From positions 4,445,224 through 4,509,223 of the forward strand of contig NZ_AP022671.1 of assembly GCF_011405515.1 (NCBI RefSeq): DNA of 64,000 nt, read 5' to 3'. The position numbers and the translations under genes were made by a program. This document shows positions 26,992 through 35,421 of the stretch, piece after piece (within the stretch, counting starts at the first letter, position 1; each line of letters opens with the position of its first letter). The notes beneath the pieces are model-generated. The model worked only from the letters and a program-made list of their open reading frames with translations, searched no databases and had not been told where the DNA came from. Origin of the DNA: Nitrospira sp. KM1 (GTDB lineage Bacteria; Nitrospirota; Nitrospiria; Nitrospirales; Nitrospiraceae).

Positions 26992-28374
26992 CTATAACCT
27001 GCTAGCCGACTTTTTGAGCTCCGCATCGATAACAAAGATAAGCGGTACAAGCTCCCCAGCTTTCTTAAGCTCATTTTCGGCACGGCTAAGGCGCTTCCTC
27101 CATTTTCCACCTTTCCCAATATCCAAGACTGCATAAATAGCCTTGTAGGCTTTTTCAGACTTGGCGTACTCACCCACCTGTCTCTTAAAACCACCTATAA
27201 GCTTTGAATTTGAGGAAAGCTTGATCTCAACTACGATTCTTGTTCTATAACCTGCGCTGACCTTAAAATCCACGGGACCGCGGCCGGCATTGGCTTCGCG
27301 ACTTAGATCAAGATTGTTGGCTTCACAGTATGCATCGGCCATTGCATAGAATAACCGTTGCGCGTAGGACTCATGGCGTGGGTCGCCCCGTTCGTGATAG
27401 AGGATCCTTGCCAGATCATGATTCTCTACTGCGTCCTTAAATTTGTTACATATCGCCAACACCACTCTTAAGACTTCCTCATTTGTAGGATGCGGCGACA
27501 AATGTAATGCCAGCTGCAGCTGGTTTGCCAGTCTGTTGGCCTCCTGATACCAGGTGACTTCTCCATATGGATCTTTGTCAAAGTCATACGCTTCGGTCGG
27601 CTTTGATTTATATTGGTTGAGTAGATCTCGAATCAGCTCCGGATTCTGAAGAAGAGCTTTTCTTAGGTCTCGTTTCGCAATTCTTGTTGTTGCATGCTTC
27701 CATGTCTTTCCAACCTGTTTATTAACTCGATGTCTCAGTGCTTCATTATGAGCGGCAACGATATCAACATCGCTCCAGTCGTGAGCGATAGGCAGAGGGC
27801 GAAGTATTTCTTTTGGAACTAGTATTATGGGTTTCCGACTGTAGGGGTTTATCGACTGTTTAACATTGAGTTCTTTAAACACGCGTCGAGTAAAAGCCTT
27901 CAAGTGACTCTGGATAATTCCCGCTGTCATGTCGCTTATTCGGTCTGGCCCAATATCCTCAGCAAAAAGGCCCACCAGTTCAAATATCTCAGGGTCCTTA
28001 ATGCCAACATCAATAATTTCCTTAGCGGTTTTGAGAAGACGATCCCGAAGACTGGGACCAATCCCGCTGCCGGCTGTTCCTTCTTTCCCATAACCGATAC
28101 AAAGCCCTTGAACTTCTGGAAACGTTAATAGGGTTTTGGCATTCTCCCAAAATACATCCGCTTTGGCTCTGGAATGTCCTAACAGCCTTAGAACTTTCGT
28201 AAAGTGTTCTTCGAGTGTTTTGCGCGCCCCCGAAAGTTCAGGCTGTGTGGTTCTACGCAGAAGGTGGGGATCAATAAACAGCCTACTATCTAGATCAAGA
28301 AGCGCATCGAAGGCCCCGGTTTTTGAGAATTGTCCCTGTTTCAGGGCAAATTCTTGAGTAATTGTCTTTGGCAT
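26992..28374 (-). CDS. PD-(D/E)XK nuclease-fold protein next to the helicase
   Basis: A 460-residue protein starting at ATG 28374 and read in the same direction as the helicase, 143 bp upstream of it. I do not recognise a named family for the N-terminal two thirds, which are helical. The C-terminal part has a PD-(D/E)XK core: GRGPVDFKVSAG (Asp near 365), VVVEIKLSS-like RIVVEIKLSSNSK (Glu and Lys near 382-384) and a following helix GGFKRQVGEYAKSEKAYKAIYAV. This is the pattern of restriction-like and defence nucleases. With the helicase it makes a likely two-gene module; nuclease activity is inferred. Confidence 0.7.
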   Translation of the reverse strand: MPKTITQEFALKQGQFSKTGAFDALLDLDSRLFIDPHLLRRTTQPELSGARKTLEEHFTKVLRLLGHSRAKADVFWENAKTLLTFPEVQGLCIGYGKEGTAGSGIGPSLRDRLLKTAKEIIDVGIKDPEIFELVGLFAEDIGPDRISDMTAGIIQSHLKAFTRRVFKELNVKQSINPYSRKPIILVPKEILRPLPIAHDWSDVDIVAAHNEALRHRVNKQVGKTWKHATTRIAKRDLRKALLQNPELIRDLLNQYKSKPTEAYDFDKDPYGEVTWYQEANRLANQLQLALHLSPHPTNEEVLRVVLAICNKFKDAVENHDLARILYHERGDPRHESYAQRLFYAMADAYCEANNLDLSREANAGRGPVDFKVSAGYRTRIVVEIKLSSNSKLIGGFKRQVGEYAKSEKAYKAIYAVLDIGKGGKWRKRLSRAENELKKAGELVPLIFVIDAELKKSASRL

Positions 28375-28561
28375 ATGTACTTACGGTACAAGATTCAAGC
28401 TATGACATTGGGAGGACACGATAGCAGTTGATTGCAAAAAAGCTCCATACCTCTTTCTGGTGTACACCATGGGAAGGTGAGACAGGATATACATGTTTTA
28501 TGAAACTCTCGCGCCTTCAGTAAGGCACCTATTCACCCATTCGAAAGAGTAATCTTCAAAT
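28375..28561. other. Upstream region of the defence module
   Basis: 187 bp, AT-rich, between the nuclease gene start and the end of the Rep remnant. It should hold the promoter of the leftward defence genes; I see no clear -35/-10 pair or operator. Confidence 0.4.
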
Positions 28562-29458
28562 TCACTCATCCATCCAAAAGTGTCGCTCCCTCCTATTCAG
28601 TTTTTGATGTTGCAGGACTTGCCTACACGCCTTAGCGTCTCGGTTTAACATCAGTGCGTAGAACTTCATTGATGGATGATCCTCCACGGACAAGATGACT
28701 TGAAAGTGTTCGGTCGGAACTCTGATACGTAACGAGCAAAAATATCGATGCTCTTCGAATTGTCGTGGAAGGGCATCAAGGTCCTTACTAATATACTTGG
28801 AAAGGTATCGAGCTAATTTCACAGGTGATGTTCCAGGACGTGGCCCTTTCACGTTCACCTGACCTTCCGCATGACCGACGATCTTATACCAGCAGCGACG
28901 GAGGAACCGTATATCCTGGACTCCTTTTACAGCCAAATGAGGATGAATGGCTCCTCGTTTCTGACACTCCAAGACAGTTACATAGGGAATTGAACAACCA
29001 TTGCGCGACAGCATTCTTGGTAGTCGCTCCAGATCATTCAGTACCTTGTCCCTGTCTTCAATATTTCGTCGATAGGTGAGCGTTACTAGATGGTCAGCGC
29101 CAATGCTAATACACTTTCTGCGGATCTTCCCTGTAGCGCGAGCACGAGCCCGCTTCTCGTTTTGCTCCCTATTGACCGATCGTCCCTTGTGACCTTTCTT
29201 GCCTGATCTCGGTGTCGCCTTTCCCCAGGATGCTTCGATCTATTGCCTTCCGAAATCGTTAATCTTGATCGACCATGCATGGCCCTGTGGAATATTGTTC
29301 CTGTGTGAGGAGGTGTGATCGACGAGAAATGTCTTCTTGTCAAGGTTAGGGGCTGCCGGCGGACCGGCAGCCGCGCCGGCGGCTGGCGCCATCCTGCGCA
29401 TCGGTGCCAGTTGCGCCACGTTGCTCTCTGCTTGCAATTGAGTCCTTTGACTAGACAC
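28562..29458 (-). pseudogene. HUH-type rolling-circle replication initiator with in-frame amber codon
   Basis: Read from GTG 29458, preceded by AGGAGGT at ideal spacing. The first 72 codons (ending AWSIKINDFGRQ) are followed by TAG at 29240-29242; the same frame then continues without a break for 225 more codons to 28562. The second part has Rep features: RRKCISIGADHLVTLTYRRN, the HUH-like GAIHPHLAVKG and a Tyr motif ARYLSKYISKDL. The pattern resembles initiators of filamentous-phage-like or plasmid elements. A single nonsense change, or amber readthrough, separates the two halves. It probably belonged to the mobile element that carried the defence genes. Confidence 0.7.
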
Positions 29459-29517
29459 TCTGTACCTCCTCGTTCTACACTCAGTCTTGGCTGTAAACCT
29501 TGTGCATCAGGTGAACC

Positions 29518-29738
29518 ATGGAAGATCGAATTGTTGTTGATCGTAGTATTTGCAGTGGAAAGCCGATCATTCGCGGCACCCGCATCATGGTGACCAATAT
29601 CCTTGGGATGGTCGCTGGAGGGTATACCCGCCAACAGCCCTCGAAGCGTATCCTGAGATCACCGTTGAAGATGTGACAGCGGCACTTGAGTACGCCAGCC
29701 ACGTAGTGGATGAAGAGAAAGTTATTCCGCGTGCCTGA
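29518..29738 (+). pseudogene. DUF433 antitoxin, frameshifted
   Basis: From ATG 29518 the product begins VVDRSICSGKPIIRGTRIMV, then ILGMVAGGYT, the typical DUF433 start. The rest of the family pattern (ALEAYPEITVEDVTAALEYA) continues in a different frame after about 29635, so a small insertion or deletion has broken the gene. The C-terminal part overlaps the start of the toxin remnant at 29710, as in intact pairs. Confidence 0.75.
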
Positions 29739-29841
29739 CCGCCTGACCGTCCTTCTCGACCCAAACATTCCGCGCGCGATCGCTCCCAGGCTCCGACACA
29801 TCAGACCTGGATGCCCTAATGACGTCGTGAAGGTGAAATAA
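29710..29841 (+). pseudogene. DUF5615 (PIN-like) toxin, truncated remnant
   Basis: A 43-residue frame with the start of DUF5615 toxins (RLTVLLDPNIPRAIAPRLRH). Intact members are about 110-120 residues; here a stop follows PNDVVKVK. The characteristic first Asp is retained but the other acidic residues are gone. It overlaps the broken DUF433 gene by 29 bp, so the pair is a dead toxin-antitoxin locus. Confidence 0.65.
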
Positions 29842-29850
29842 CCCTAAGCG

Positions 29851-31053
29851 ATGTTCCAACTTTTCATGGTGTTCTTGGCAATCACGGTCCCGGTCCTTTC
29901 TGTGAAAGCATCGGATCATGATGAGCCGTGGGCAAACCCAGCGACTGCTCGTACGACGGAAGGCCCGCCGTCTGAATCAACCCACTCGCGTTGGCATTAC
30001 GGTGCATACCTCGATTTGAGCTATCCGATCGATTTTAATTATCCGGAAAACCATCGTTGGCGCAGCAAGGCCACAACGCAGCGGGTGAATGAGCTGACTC
30101 CGAACATGATAATGGGTTATGTCCGGAAGGATGCAGACGAATCATCTCCCTGGGGGATGGAATTCGGAGTTCAGGGTGGCTACGACGTCACAGGGCAGGT
30201 GCCCAATGCCAGTCTCCGGAATGGTCAACCTTACTCGGGTGCCGATACGTTCAGCCACTTTTCCCGGGCCAATGTGTCGTATCTGGCTCCAGTTGGAAAT
30301 GGCCTGAAACTCACAGCTGGTCTCTTTAATAGCTATATCGGGTACGAGTCATTCTATGCCAAGGACAATTACAACTATACGCGCAGCTATCTGCCGGACT
30401 ATTCGCCGTACTTCATGTTCGGAGTGTCCGCCGAATATCAGATGAGCCAGTCAGTGAAGAGCGCCTTCTATATCATTAATCGCTTTAATTACCTCTCTAA
30501 CCCCAATGACTTGCCCAGTTATGGCATTCAGCTCGCGTGGACGGTTTCACCATCCGTCACTGCTGTGCAAAATTTCTACTATGGCCCCGATCAGTCGAAC
30601 AGCGATCTCCGGTATTGGCGCTTCTTCTCCGACAGCAGTATTCAATGGAAGCGCGATCGCCTCACCGTTGCATTAGTTTATGACATTGGCACAGAGCGAG
30701 TGATACCAGAAGCCGGGGGTGCGCGGGTTTTCTGGACCGGCACTGCGATCTATACGCATTGGCAGTTTACTCGAGCATGGGCGCTGGCGGTCCGGCCGGA
30801 ACTGTACTACGACCCGAGCGGGACGATGACCGGCGCTCGCCAATTCCTGAAGGCGATCACGACCACGCTTGAATACAAACTACCAATTGCTGCCAGCATG
30901 ACACGGTTGCGAATGGAGTATCGATATGATGATTCGACCGGACCGCAAAGCGGTTTTTTTAGAGGCGCAGAAACCAACCCCGGCGGAACCGGTCTCGTAC
31001 AAGCCCAACATCTGCTGATTGCAGCAATATTGTGGAATTATGATTCCCCATAG
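29851..31053 (+). CDS. Outer-membrane beta-barrel porin-like protein
   Basis: A 400-residue protein with a signal peptide (FQLFMVFLAITVPVLSVKA, cleavage before SDHDEP). The mature part opens with WHYGAYLDLSYPIDFNYP and has about 14-16 alternating strands with Tyr/Phe/Trp girdles, ending HLLIAAILWNYDSP. This resembles putative OmpL-like barrel porins (BBP2 type). It begins 10 bp after the toxin remnant but is probably host chromosome rather than island. No substrate can be named. Confidence 0.72.
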   Translation: MFQLFMVFLAITVPVLSVKASDHDEPWANPATARTTEGPPSESTHSRWHYGAYLDLSYPIDFNYPENHRWRSKATTQRVNELTPNMIMGYVRKDADESSPWGMEFGVQGGYDVTGQVPNASLRNGQPYSGADTFSHFSRANVSYLAPVGNGLKLTAGLFNSYIGYESFYAKDNYNYTRSYLPDYSPYFMFGVSAEYQMSQSVKSAFYIINRFNYLSNPNDLPSYGIQLAWTVSPSVTAVQNFYYGPDQSNSDLRYWRFFSDSSIQWKRDRLTVALVYDIGTERVIPEAGGARVFWTGTAIYTHWQFTRAWALAVRPELYYDPSGTMTGARQFLKAITTTLEYKLPIAASMTRLRMEYRYDDSTGPQSGFFRGAETNPGGTGLVQAQHLLIAAILWNYDSP

Positions 31054-31077
31054 CGGCGGTTTTCCTCTTAACCCTCC

Positions 31078-31263
31078 TTGCCACTCGATGTGCTGCCGAA
31101 GGGAAATTTCGATTGGGAAGATATCATCATCAGCAACTGGAATCCGAGCACAAGGCGCCAGTTGGTGGAATGGCTGGCTGGAGCCCGTTTTGAGGCACGG
31201 AAGCAATCGGTCCTCGATGAAGCTCATGCAATAGGTACTGCGCATCGGCAAGCAGAACTTTAG
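31078..31263 (+). CDS. Small hypothetical protein
   Basis: A 61-residue frame with TTG at 31078 or GTG at 31090 as possible starts and no strong ribosome site. The product (NFDWEDIIISNWNPST, then RRQLVEWLAGARFEARKQ) looks like a short helical soluble protein. I do not recognise it. The composition is protein-like, but it may be a remnant. Confidence 0.35.
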   Translation: MPLDVLPKGNFDWEDIIISNWNPSTRRQLVEWLAGARFEARKQSVLDEAHAIGTAHRQAEL

Positions 31264-31287
31264 AAAATGTATCCCCCGTGGCCGACT

Positions 31288-31650
31288 TCATAGGGTGGGT
31301 TTTCGTGTCCGTTCAGTTTCCTCGACCTCTTGCTGGTGCTTCACGCAGTAACGAGTCCATGGGATCGCCTCGAGGCGCTTTTCCTCGATCATCTCGCCGT
31401 CTGCAAGACAGGCTCCGAAGGTGCCATCCTCAATCCGTTGAAGGGCCTCGCGTACCTGGCTCAAAGTCGACCATTTGGCATCGGTACTCCGGAATTGTTC
31501 ATCTTTTCGTTCATTCTCGATGCTTTTATCACCGGAATCACGGGCCGGGCCGTCACTTGGTTCTCGTGCCTGCTCGCCGGCTTTGACGAGTCCGCCAAGG
31601 AGTCCTTGTTCTTTTTCCAGGAGTTGTCGTTTGAATTTGTCGAGATCCAT
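31288..31650 (-). CDS. DksA/TraR-family protein with reduced zinc site
   Basis: A 120-residue protein with the DksA layout: an N-terminal helical pair (MDLDKFKRQLLEKEQGLL), a middle coiled coil with DAKWSTLSQVREALQRIEDGTFG, and a C-terminal finger. In place of C-x2-C and C-x2-C the finger has C-L-A-D and C-V-K-H (ACLADGEMIEEKRL, YCVKHQ), so two of four cysteines are replaced. It may bind zinc with mixed ligands or not at all, as in two-cysteine DksA variants. Expected to act on RNA polymerase through the secondary channel. Confidence 0.8.
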   Translation of the reverse strand: MDLDKFKRQLLEKEQGLLGGLVKAGEQAREPSDGPARDSGDKSIENERKDEQFRSTDAKWSTLSQVREALQRIEDGTFGACLADGEMIEEKRLEAIPWTRYCVKHQQEVEETERTRKPTL

Positions 31651-31755
31651 ATGTACTGCATCCCATGATCAGGATTCTGTCACTCTCTGCGACGGTATCT
31701 ACCTGTCATGACGTCACCTGCTGAGTGTTGACGGATTGAGCCCTGCACTGGTGCT

Positions 31756-32445
31756 TCACCGCGCTCGGAGGTGCGGAATGCGTTGCGCCAGGTTAATCCA
31801 TGACGACTGACGGGATTTGCTATTGCGGATGGTATAGACGACCAGCGCAAGCATGCCGGCTCCGATGACTCCGGTGGCCAAGGCCGGCTTTAAGCCTCCG
31901 TCCTGAATGAGCGGGGAGTTCTTGATGAGGCTGGCAGTCCACGTCATGGGAGTGCGGCCCGCCCGGGCATCGGAGAAACCGACCAATTGGGCCTGGTCGA
32001 TGACATGCCCATGAATGGCTCGATAAAAGGCGGCACGACCGGATCCGGGAGGCAAATGAGATAGCCGGTCCAAGGCATAGAGCTCAAAAATATAGCTATG
32101 TTTGCCGTGACGCGGCGGGACGTTCGGTCCAGTGTATCCGAGGCTGAACAGGCTGTTCCTGCCTTGGCGAATCGGGTTATAGAGCGAAGCGCCTGAGATT
32201 CGTCCTGCCTGAGGAATCCCTTCCTCCAGCACTCGCTGATCGGGCGATATCCCATACGCGATCCAATGCACGAAGGTTCGAGGCGTCGGGGCATCGGGAT
32301 CCAAGCAGATCAAGGCCAATTCTTTCGTTTCCGGCGTCACACCGCTCCATTCAAGGGGCGGCGACAGGTTTTCGCCCGCCGAGGTGAACCGTTTAGGAAT
32401 GGATGATCCCGACTCAAACGCCGGACTCGTTAACGTTAATGCCAT
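31756..32445 (-). CDS. YbhB/YbcL-type PEBP-family protein with C-terminal membrane helix
   Basis: A 229-residue protein starting at ATG 32445, after AAGGAG. Residues 1-150 are the phosphatidylethanolamine-binding (Raf-kinase-inhibitor-like) fold: SSIPKRFTSAGENLSPPLEW, ALICLDPDAPTPRTFVHWIAYGI and GPNVPPRHGKHSYIFELYAL (each shortened to its core motif DPDAP, HW, and P-P-x-H-x-H/Y) mark the binding pocket. A C-terminal extension carries one hydrophobic helix (GVIGAGMLALVVYTI), unusual for YbhB (158 residues), which would tether it to the membrane. Function of bacterial members is poorly known. Confidence 0.85.
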   Translation of the reverse strand: MALTLTSPAFESGSSIPKRFTSAGENLSPPLEWSGVTPETKELALICLDPDAPTPRTFVHWIAYGISPDQRVLEEGIPQAGRISGASLYNPIRQGRNSLFSLGYTGPNVPPRHGKHSYIFELYALDRLSHLPPGSGRAAFYRAIHGHVIDQAQLVGFSDARAGRTPMTWTASLIKNSPLIQDGGLKPALATGVIGAGMLALVVYTIRNSKSRQSSWINLAQRIPHLRAR

Positions 32446-32474
32446 GAAGTTCTCCTTTATCGTTGAGTCTCATG

Positions 32475-32846
32475 TTATCGGCGCTCAGGTGTTCGCCGTT
32501 TGTCGGCAGGCTTATCATTCCTGCCGAAGAGATTGCGCAATTCTTCCTTGGCCCGTTCAAGTCTGTGTTTTTGCGAAGCAGGAAGTCCGCTTCCGCCTCG
32601 GTTGATGTGAAAATTCAGCATGGACATGGCTGATTGAAAAGGGGTGCCCTTCCGTCTGTGGCTTCGGAGGGCGGAGCGTTTGAGAGAGGCGGCAATCTCC
32701 TTTGGGCTCTTTTTAGTAAAGACCCCTTGTTCCAAGTCCAGGGCATCGCTTCGTTTCATGACGCCGGCCGACCATTTCCGAGTCTTCCGTGGCTTCGATA
32801 TATGTTTCGAGCTGCCGTGCACACGCTTTCTCATGCGAGTCGCCAT
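32475..32846 (-). CDS. DUF3175 family protein
   Basis: A 123-residue, very basic protein. The central part (KWSAGVMKRSDALDLEQGVF, KSPKEIAASLKRSA, then SAMSMLNFHINRGG) fits the DUF3175 family of small, Arg/Lys-rich proteins of unknown role. N-terminal residues are rich in Lys/Arg/Ser, which suggests nucleic-acid binding, but no catalytic motif is visible. It lies between the PEBP and PfpI genes in the same direction, with gaps of about 30 bp, so the three may be co-transcribed. Confidence 0.75.
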   Translation of the reverse strand: MATRMRKRVHGSSKHISKPRKTRKWSAGVMKRSDALDLEQGVFTKKSPKEIAASLKRSALRSHRRKGTPFQSAMSMLNFHINRGGSGLPASQKHRLERAKEELRNLFGRNDKPADKRRTPERR

Positions 32847-32876
32847 TGTGGTGCTCCGTGGATGTGGAAGCCTTTG

Positions 32877-33443
32877 TCAGGCCGGGCTGTTCGTTCGTTC
32901 CTGGTGCTTGGAAAACACATCGAGCATGGTCTGATTAAAGAGGGGAATATCGTCGGGCTTCCGGCTTGATATGAGACCTCGATCCACCACGACCTGCTCG
33001 TCCACCCACTGCGCCCCCGCGTTCTCCAAATCGGTTTGCAACGACGGATAGGACGTGATCCGCCGGCCGTTCACCACGCCGGCATCGATCAACGTCCAAG
33101 GTCCATGGCAAATCACGGCGACCGGTCTCTGCCGGTCGAAAAATGCTTTGACGAAACGCAATGCTGTGGGATTGCGCCGGAGCTTGTCCGGATTCATCAC
33201 TCCTCCAGGAAGGAGGAGCGCATGGTAGTGGCCGGCATCGGCCTCATCGAGCGGGACATCAACTGCTATTTGGTCACCCCATTCTAGATGATTCCAAGCC
33301 TTCACCCTTTTTTCCGCCGGCGAAATCACGTCAGCTTGCGCGCCGGCCCGTTCGAGCGCTTCGCGAGGTTCCGTGAGTTCGACCTCCTCGAATCCATCCG
33401 CAACAAGAATTGCGACCCTTTTATCTGCCAGCTGTCCGGCCAT
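32877..33443 (-). CDS. DJ-1/PfpI-family protein
   Basis: A 188-residue protein starting at ATG 33443 after AGGAGGGAGG. It has the class I glutamine-amidotransferase-like fold: VAILVADGFEEVELTEP at the N-terminus with the conserved Glu, ALLLPGGVMNPD, and the nucleophile elbow AVICHGPWTLIDAG (Cys followed by His). This matches PfpI/YhbO-type stress proteins (deglycase or protease claims are debated). First gene of a likely operon with DUF3175 and PEBP genes, a set that looks like stress response. Confidence 0.9.
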   Translation of the reverse strand: MAGQLADKRVAILVADGFEEVELTEPREALERAGAQADVISPAEKRVKAWNHLEWGDQIAVDVPLDEADAGHYHALLLPGGVMNPDKLRRNPTALRFVKAFFDRQRPVAVICHGPWTLIDAGVVNGRRITSYPSLQTDLENAGAQWVDEQVVVDRGLISSRKPDDIPLFNQTMLDVFSKHQERTNSPA

Positions 33444-34005
33444 GATGTCCTCCCTCCTGCATCCTGATCACAGGTGCATGGCATCCGTAAGTTGTTCAAC
33501 ATTGCTTGTCCTTCTCCGTCATCATCGACTCGGCCGGATAGTGACAATCCTCGATATGGCGCGACCAGCCGAACTTTGAAAATGAGTTTGAAGACTGCGA
33601 GCGAACGTTTCGAGGAAGATTGCAAATAAAGGGCCATTCAAGCGAAAGTTTCAGCTCGGAAAATGGCCGTACTGAGGGCAGTTGCGAGGAAGATCCGTTG
33701 TGACGGTCAATGGCATCGAGGCAAAATGTCCTCTAAGACAAAGTTGTCCTTCTGAGAGGTACTTCTACGGATGTTCCATCTAGCCAGGTTTTGCCAACAC
33801 AAGTATAAAGAATCTCCCTGCGGCAGAGTCATCTGTCTTCCTTCGTCTTCTTATCTTGGTATGGGGCATAGGCCATCCGCAGCCAGAATCCTGCCTTGCT
33901 CACCTTTCATGCCGTGAACTATTCTGGATAGACATTGCCGCATTGCGGCGTCCGGCCGTTCGATCTGTATGCGACAACGTGTCGGCCGCGATCAAGGAGA
34001 ATGGA
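33444..34005. other. 562-bp divergent intergenic region
   Basis: Lies between pfpI-like (leftward) and zwf (rightward). The zwf reading frame is open back to 33856 but the family start is at 34006, so no extra gene is claimed. It must hold two divergent promoters; none is clear enough to mark. No repeat or RNA gene seen. Confidence 0.45.
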
Positions 34006-35391
34006 ATGATTCGAACCCTCGTGATACTTGGCGCGTCAGGCGATCTGACTGCGCGATTGCTCATGCCCGCCATTGTACGTCTCTACGAGGAGGGACAGCT
34101 CCCCGATGGCTTCCGCATCATCGGCGCGGCACGGAACGATTGGGATACACAAAAGTTTCGGGCTCATCTTGATCAGAAGTTGCAAGAATTTTTGCCGAAC
34201 GCCGAAGCGTCCAGCAAGGCGGTGCTGTCGGCCACGGAGTTCCATCATGTCGATGTGACCAGGCGTGAAGACATCGCAGCTGCCTTAGAAAATCTGAAAG
34301 AGCCGATCGTCGCCTATCTCGCGCTGCCGCCGCCGCTGTTTGCGCCGACCATTCAAGCACTTGCCGCATTGCCGCTTCCGGCGGGGAGCAAGGTGATTCT
34401 GGAGAAGCCGTTCGGTGAGAGTCTGGCTTCGGCTCAGAAGCTCAACCGGCTGCTTCATGATTCGTTTCCCGAAGAGGCCGTGTTTCGCCTTGATCATTTC
34501 CTGGGCAAGCAAACCGTTCAAAGCCTATTGGGTTTGCGGTTTGCGAATCGGGTGTTCGAACCGATCTGGAATACACAACACGTCAGCCGGGTGGAGATCA
34601 TCTGGGACGAGGTCCTCACGGCATCGGGTCGAGCGTCGTTCTACGACGGAGCAGGGGCGCTCCGGGACATGATTCAAAACCATCTCCTGCAGCTGCTGGC
34701 CTTGGTTGCGATGGAACCGCTTCACATGCTGGATGCGCGCACGCTGAGAGACCGAAAGGTGGATGTTCTGAGAGCGGTGCGCAAGCTGTCACCGGAAGAG
34801 GTCAAGCGGCGTACAACACGAGGCCGCTATACCGGTGGCATGATCAACGGCGAAAAGGTGCCGGGCTATGTCGAAGAGCCGGGCGTCGATGCGAAGCGGC
34901 AGACCGAGACGTTTGCTCAAGTCGAATTGCTGATCGACAACTGGCGCTGGTCCGGTGTTCCGTTCGTGCTGCGCACCGGAAAGGGGCTGGGGCGTGACCG
35001 CCGTGAAATTGCCATCTACTTCAGGGCGGTTCCTCATCTGGCCTTTGGACAGGCGGCACAACCGGAGCCGAATGTCTTACGCATCGAGTTGAGTCCCGAC
35101 CGGATTGTCCTTCGTGTGAATATCAATGAGTGCGGCGATCTCTTCGATCTGGAGCAGATCGACCTCGATGCATCGCTCCGCTCCGGGGGGCTCACGGCTT
35201 ACGGACGGCTCTTGCTCGATGTGTTGAACGGTGATCCCACGCTGTCGATCCGTGACGATGAGGCGGAAGAAGCCTGGCGTATCGTGGCGCCGATTCTGGC
35301 TGAGTGGAGCAAGGGCTCCGTGCCATTGGCCGAATATGCGGCAGGCTCGCAAGGGCCAATATCCGATCATCCCGATCGCACAGGGGCATGA
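34006..35391 (+). CDS. zwf: Glucose-6-phosphate 1-dehydrogenase
   Basis: Start set at ATG 34006 with AAGGAG 8-9 bp upstream and the family N-terminus (RTLVILGASGDLTARLLMPA), the Rossmann NADP site GASGDL. A 461-residue enzyme. The catalytic region FRLDHFLGKQTVQSL contains the conserved Asp-His and Lys; PFGESLASAQKLN, the EKPFG motif and WEGVPFVLRTGK-like WSGVPFVLRTGKGL are also present. It converts glucose-6-phosphate to 6-phosphogluconolactone, feeding the oxidative pentose phosphate pathway and NADPH supply. It stands alone with no pgl or gnd beside it. Convergent with cysC. Confidence 0.95.
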   Translation: MIRTLVILGASGDLTARLLMPAIVRLYEEGQLPDGFRIIGAARNDWDTQKFRAHLDQKLQEFLPNAEASSKAVLSATEFHHVDVTRREDIAAALENLKEPIVAYLALPPPLFAPTIQALAALPLPAGSKVILEKPFGESLASAQKLNRLLHDSFPEEAVFRLDHFLGKQTVQSLLGLRFANRVFEPIWNTQHVSRVEIIWDEVLTASGRASFYDGAGALRDMIQNHLLQLLALVAMEPLHMLDARTLRDRKVDVLRAVRKLSPEEVKRRTTRGRYTGGMINGEKVPGYVEEPGVDAKRQTETFAQVELLIDNWRWSGVPFVLRTGKGLGRDRREIAIYFRAVPHLAFGQAAQPEPNVLRIELSPDRIVLRVNINECGDLFDLEQIDLDASLRSGGLTAYGRLLLDVLNGDPTLSIRDDEAEEAWRIVAPILAEWSKGSVPLAEYAAGSQGPISDHPDRTGA

Positions 35392-35421
35392 CAAGACTGT
35401 GGTGAGGATCAGATCTGCCGG

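Noticed and set aside
33856..34005. N-terminal extension of zwf
   Set aside because: No family similarity in the extension; ATG 34006 has AAGGAG and gives the standard start.
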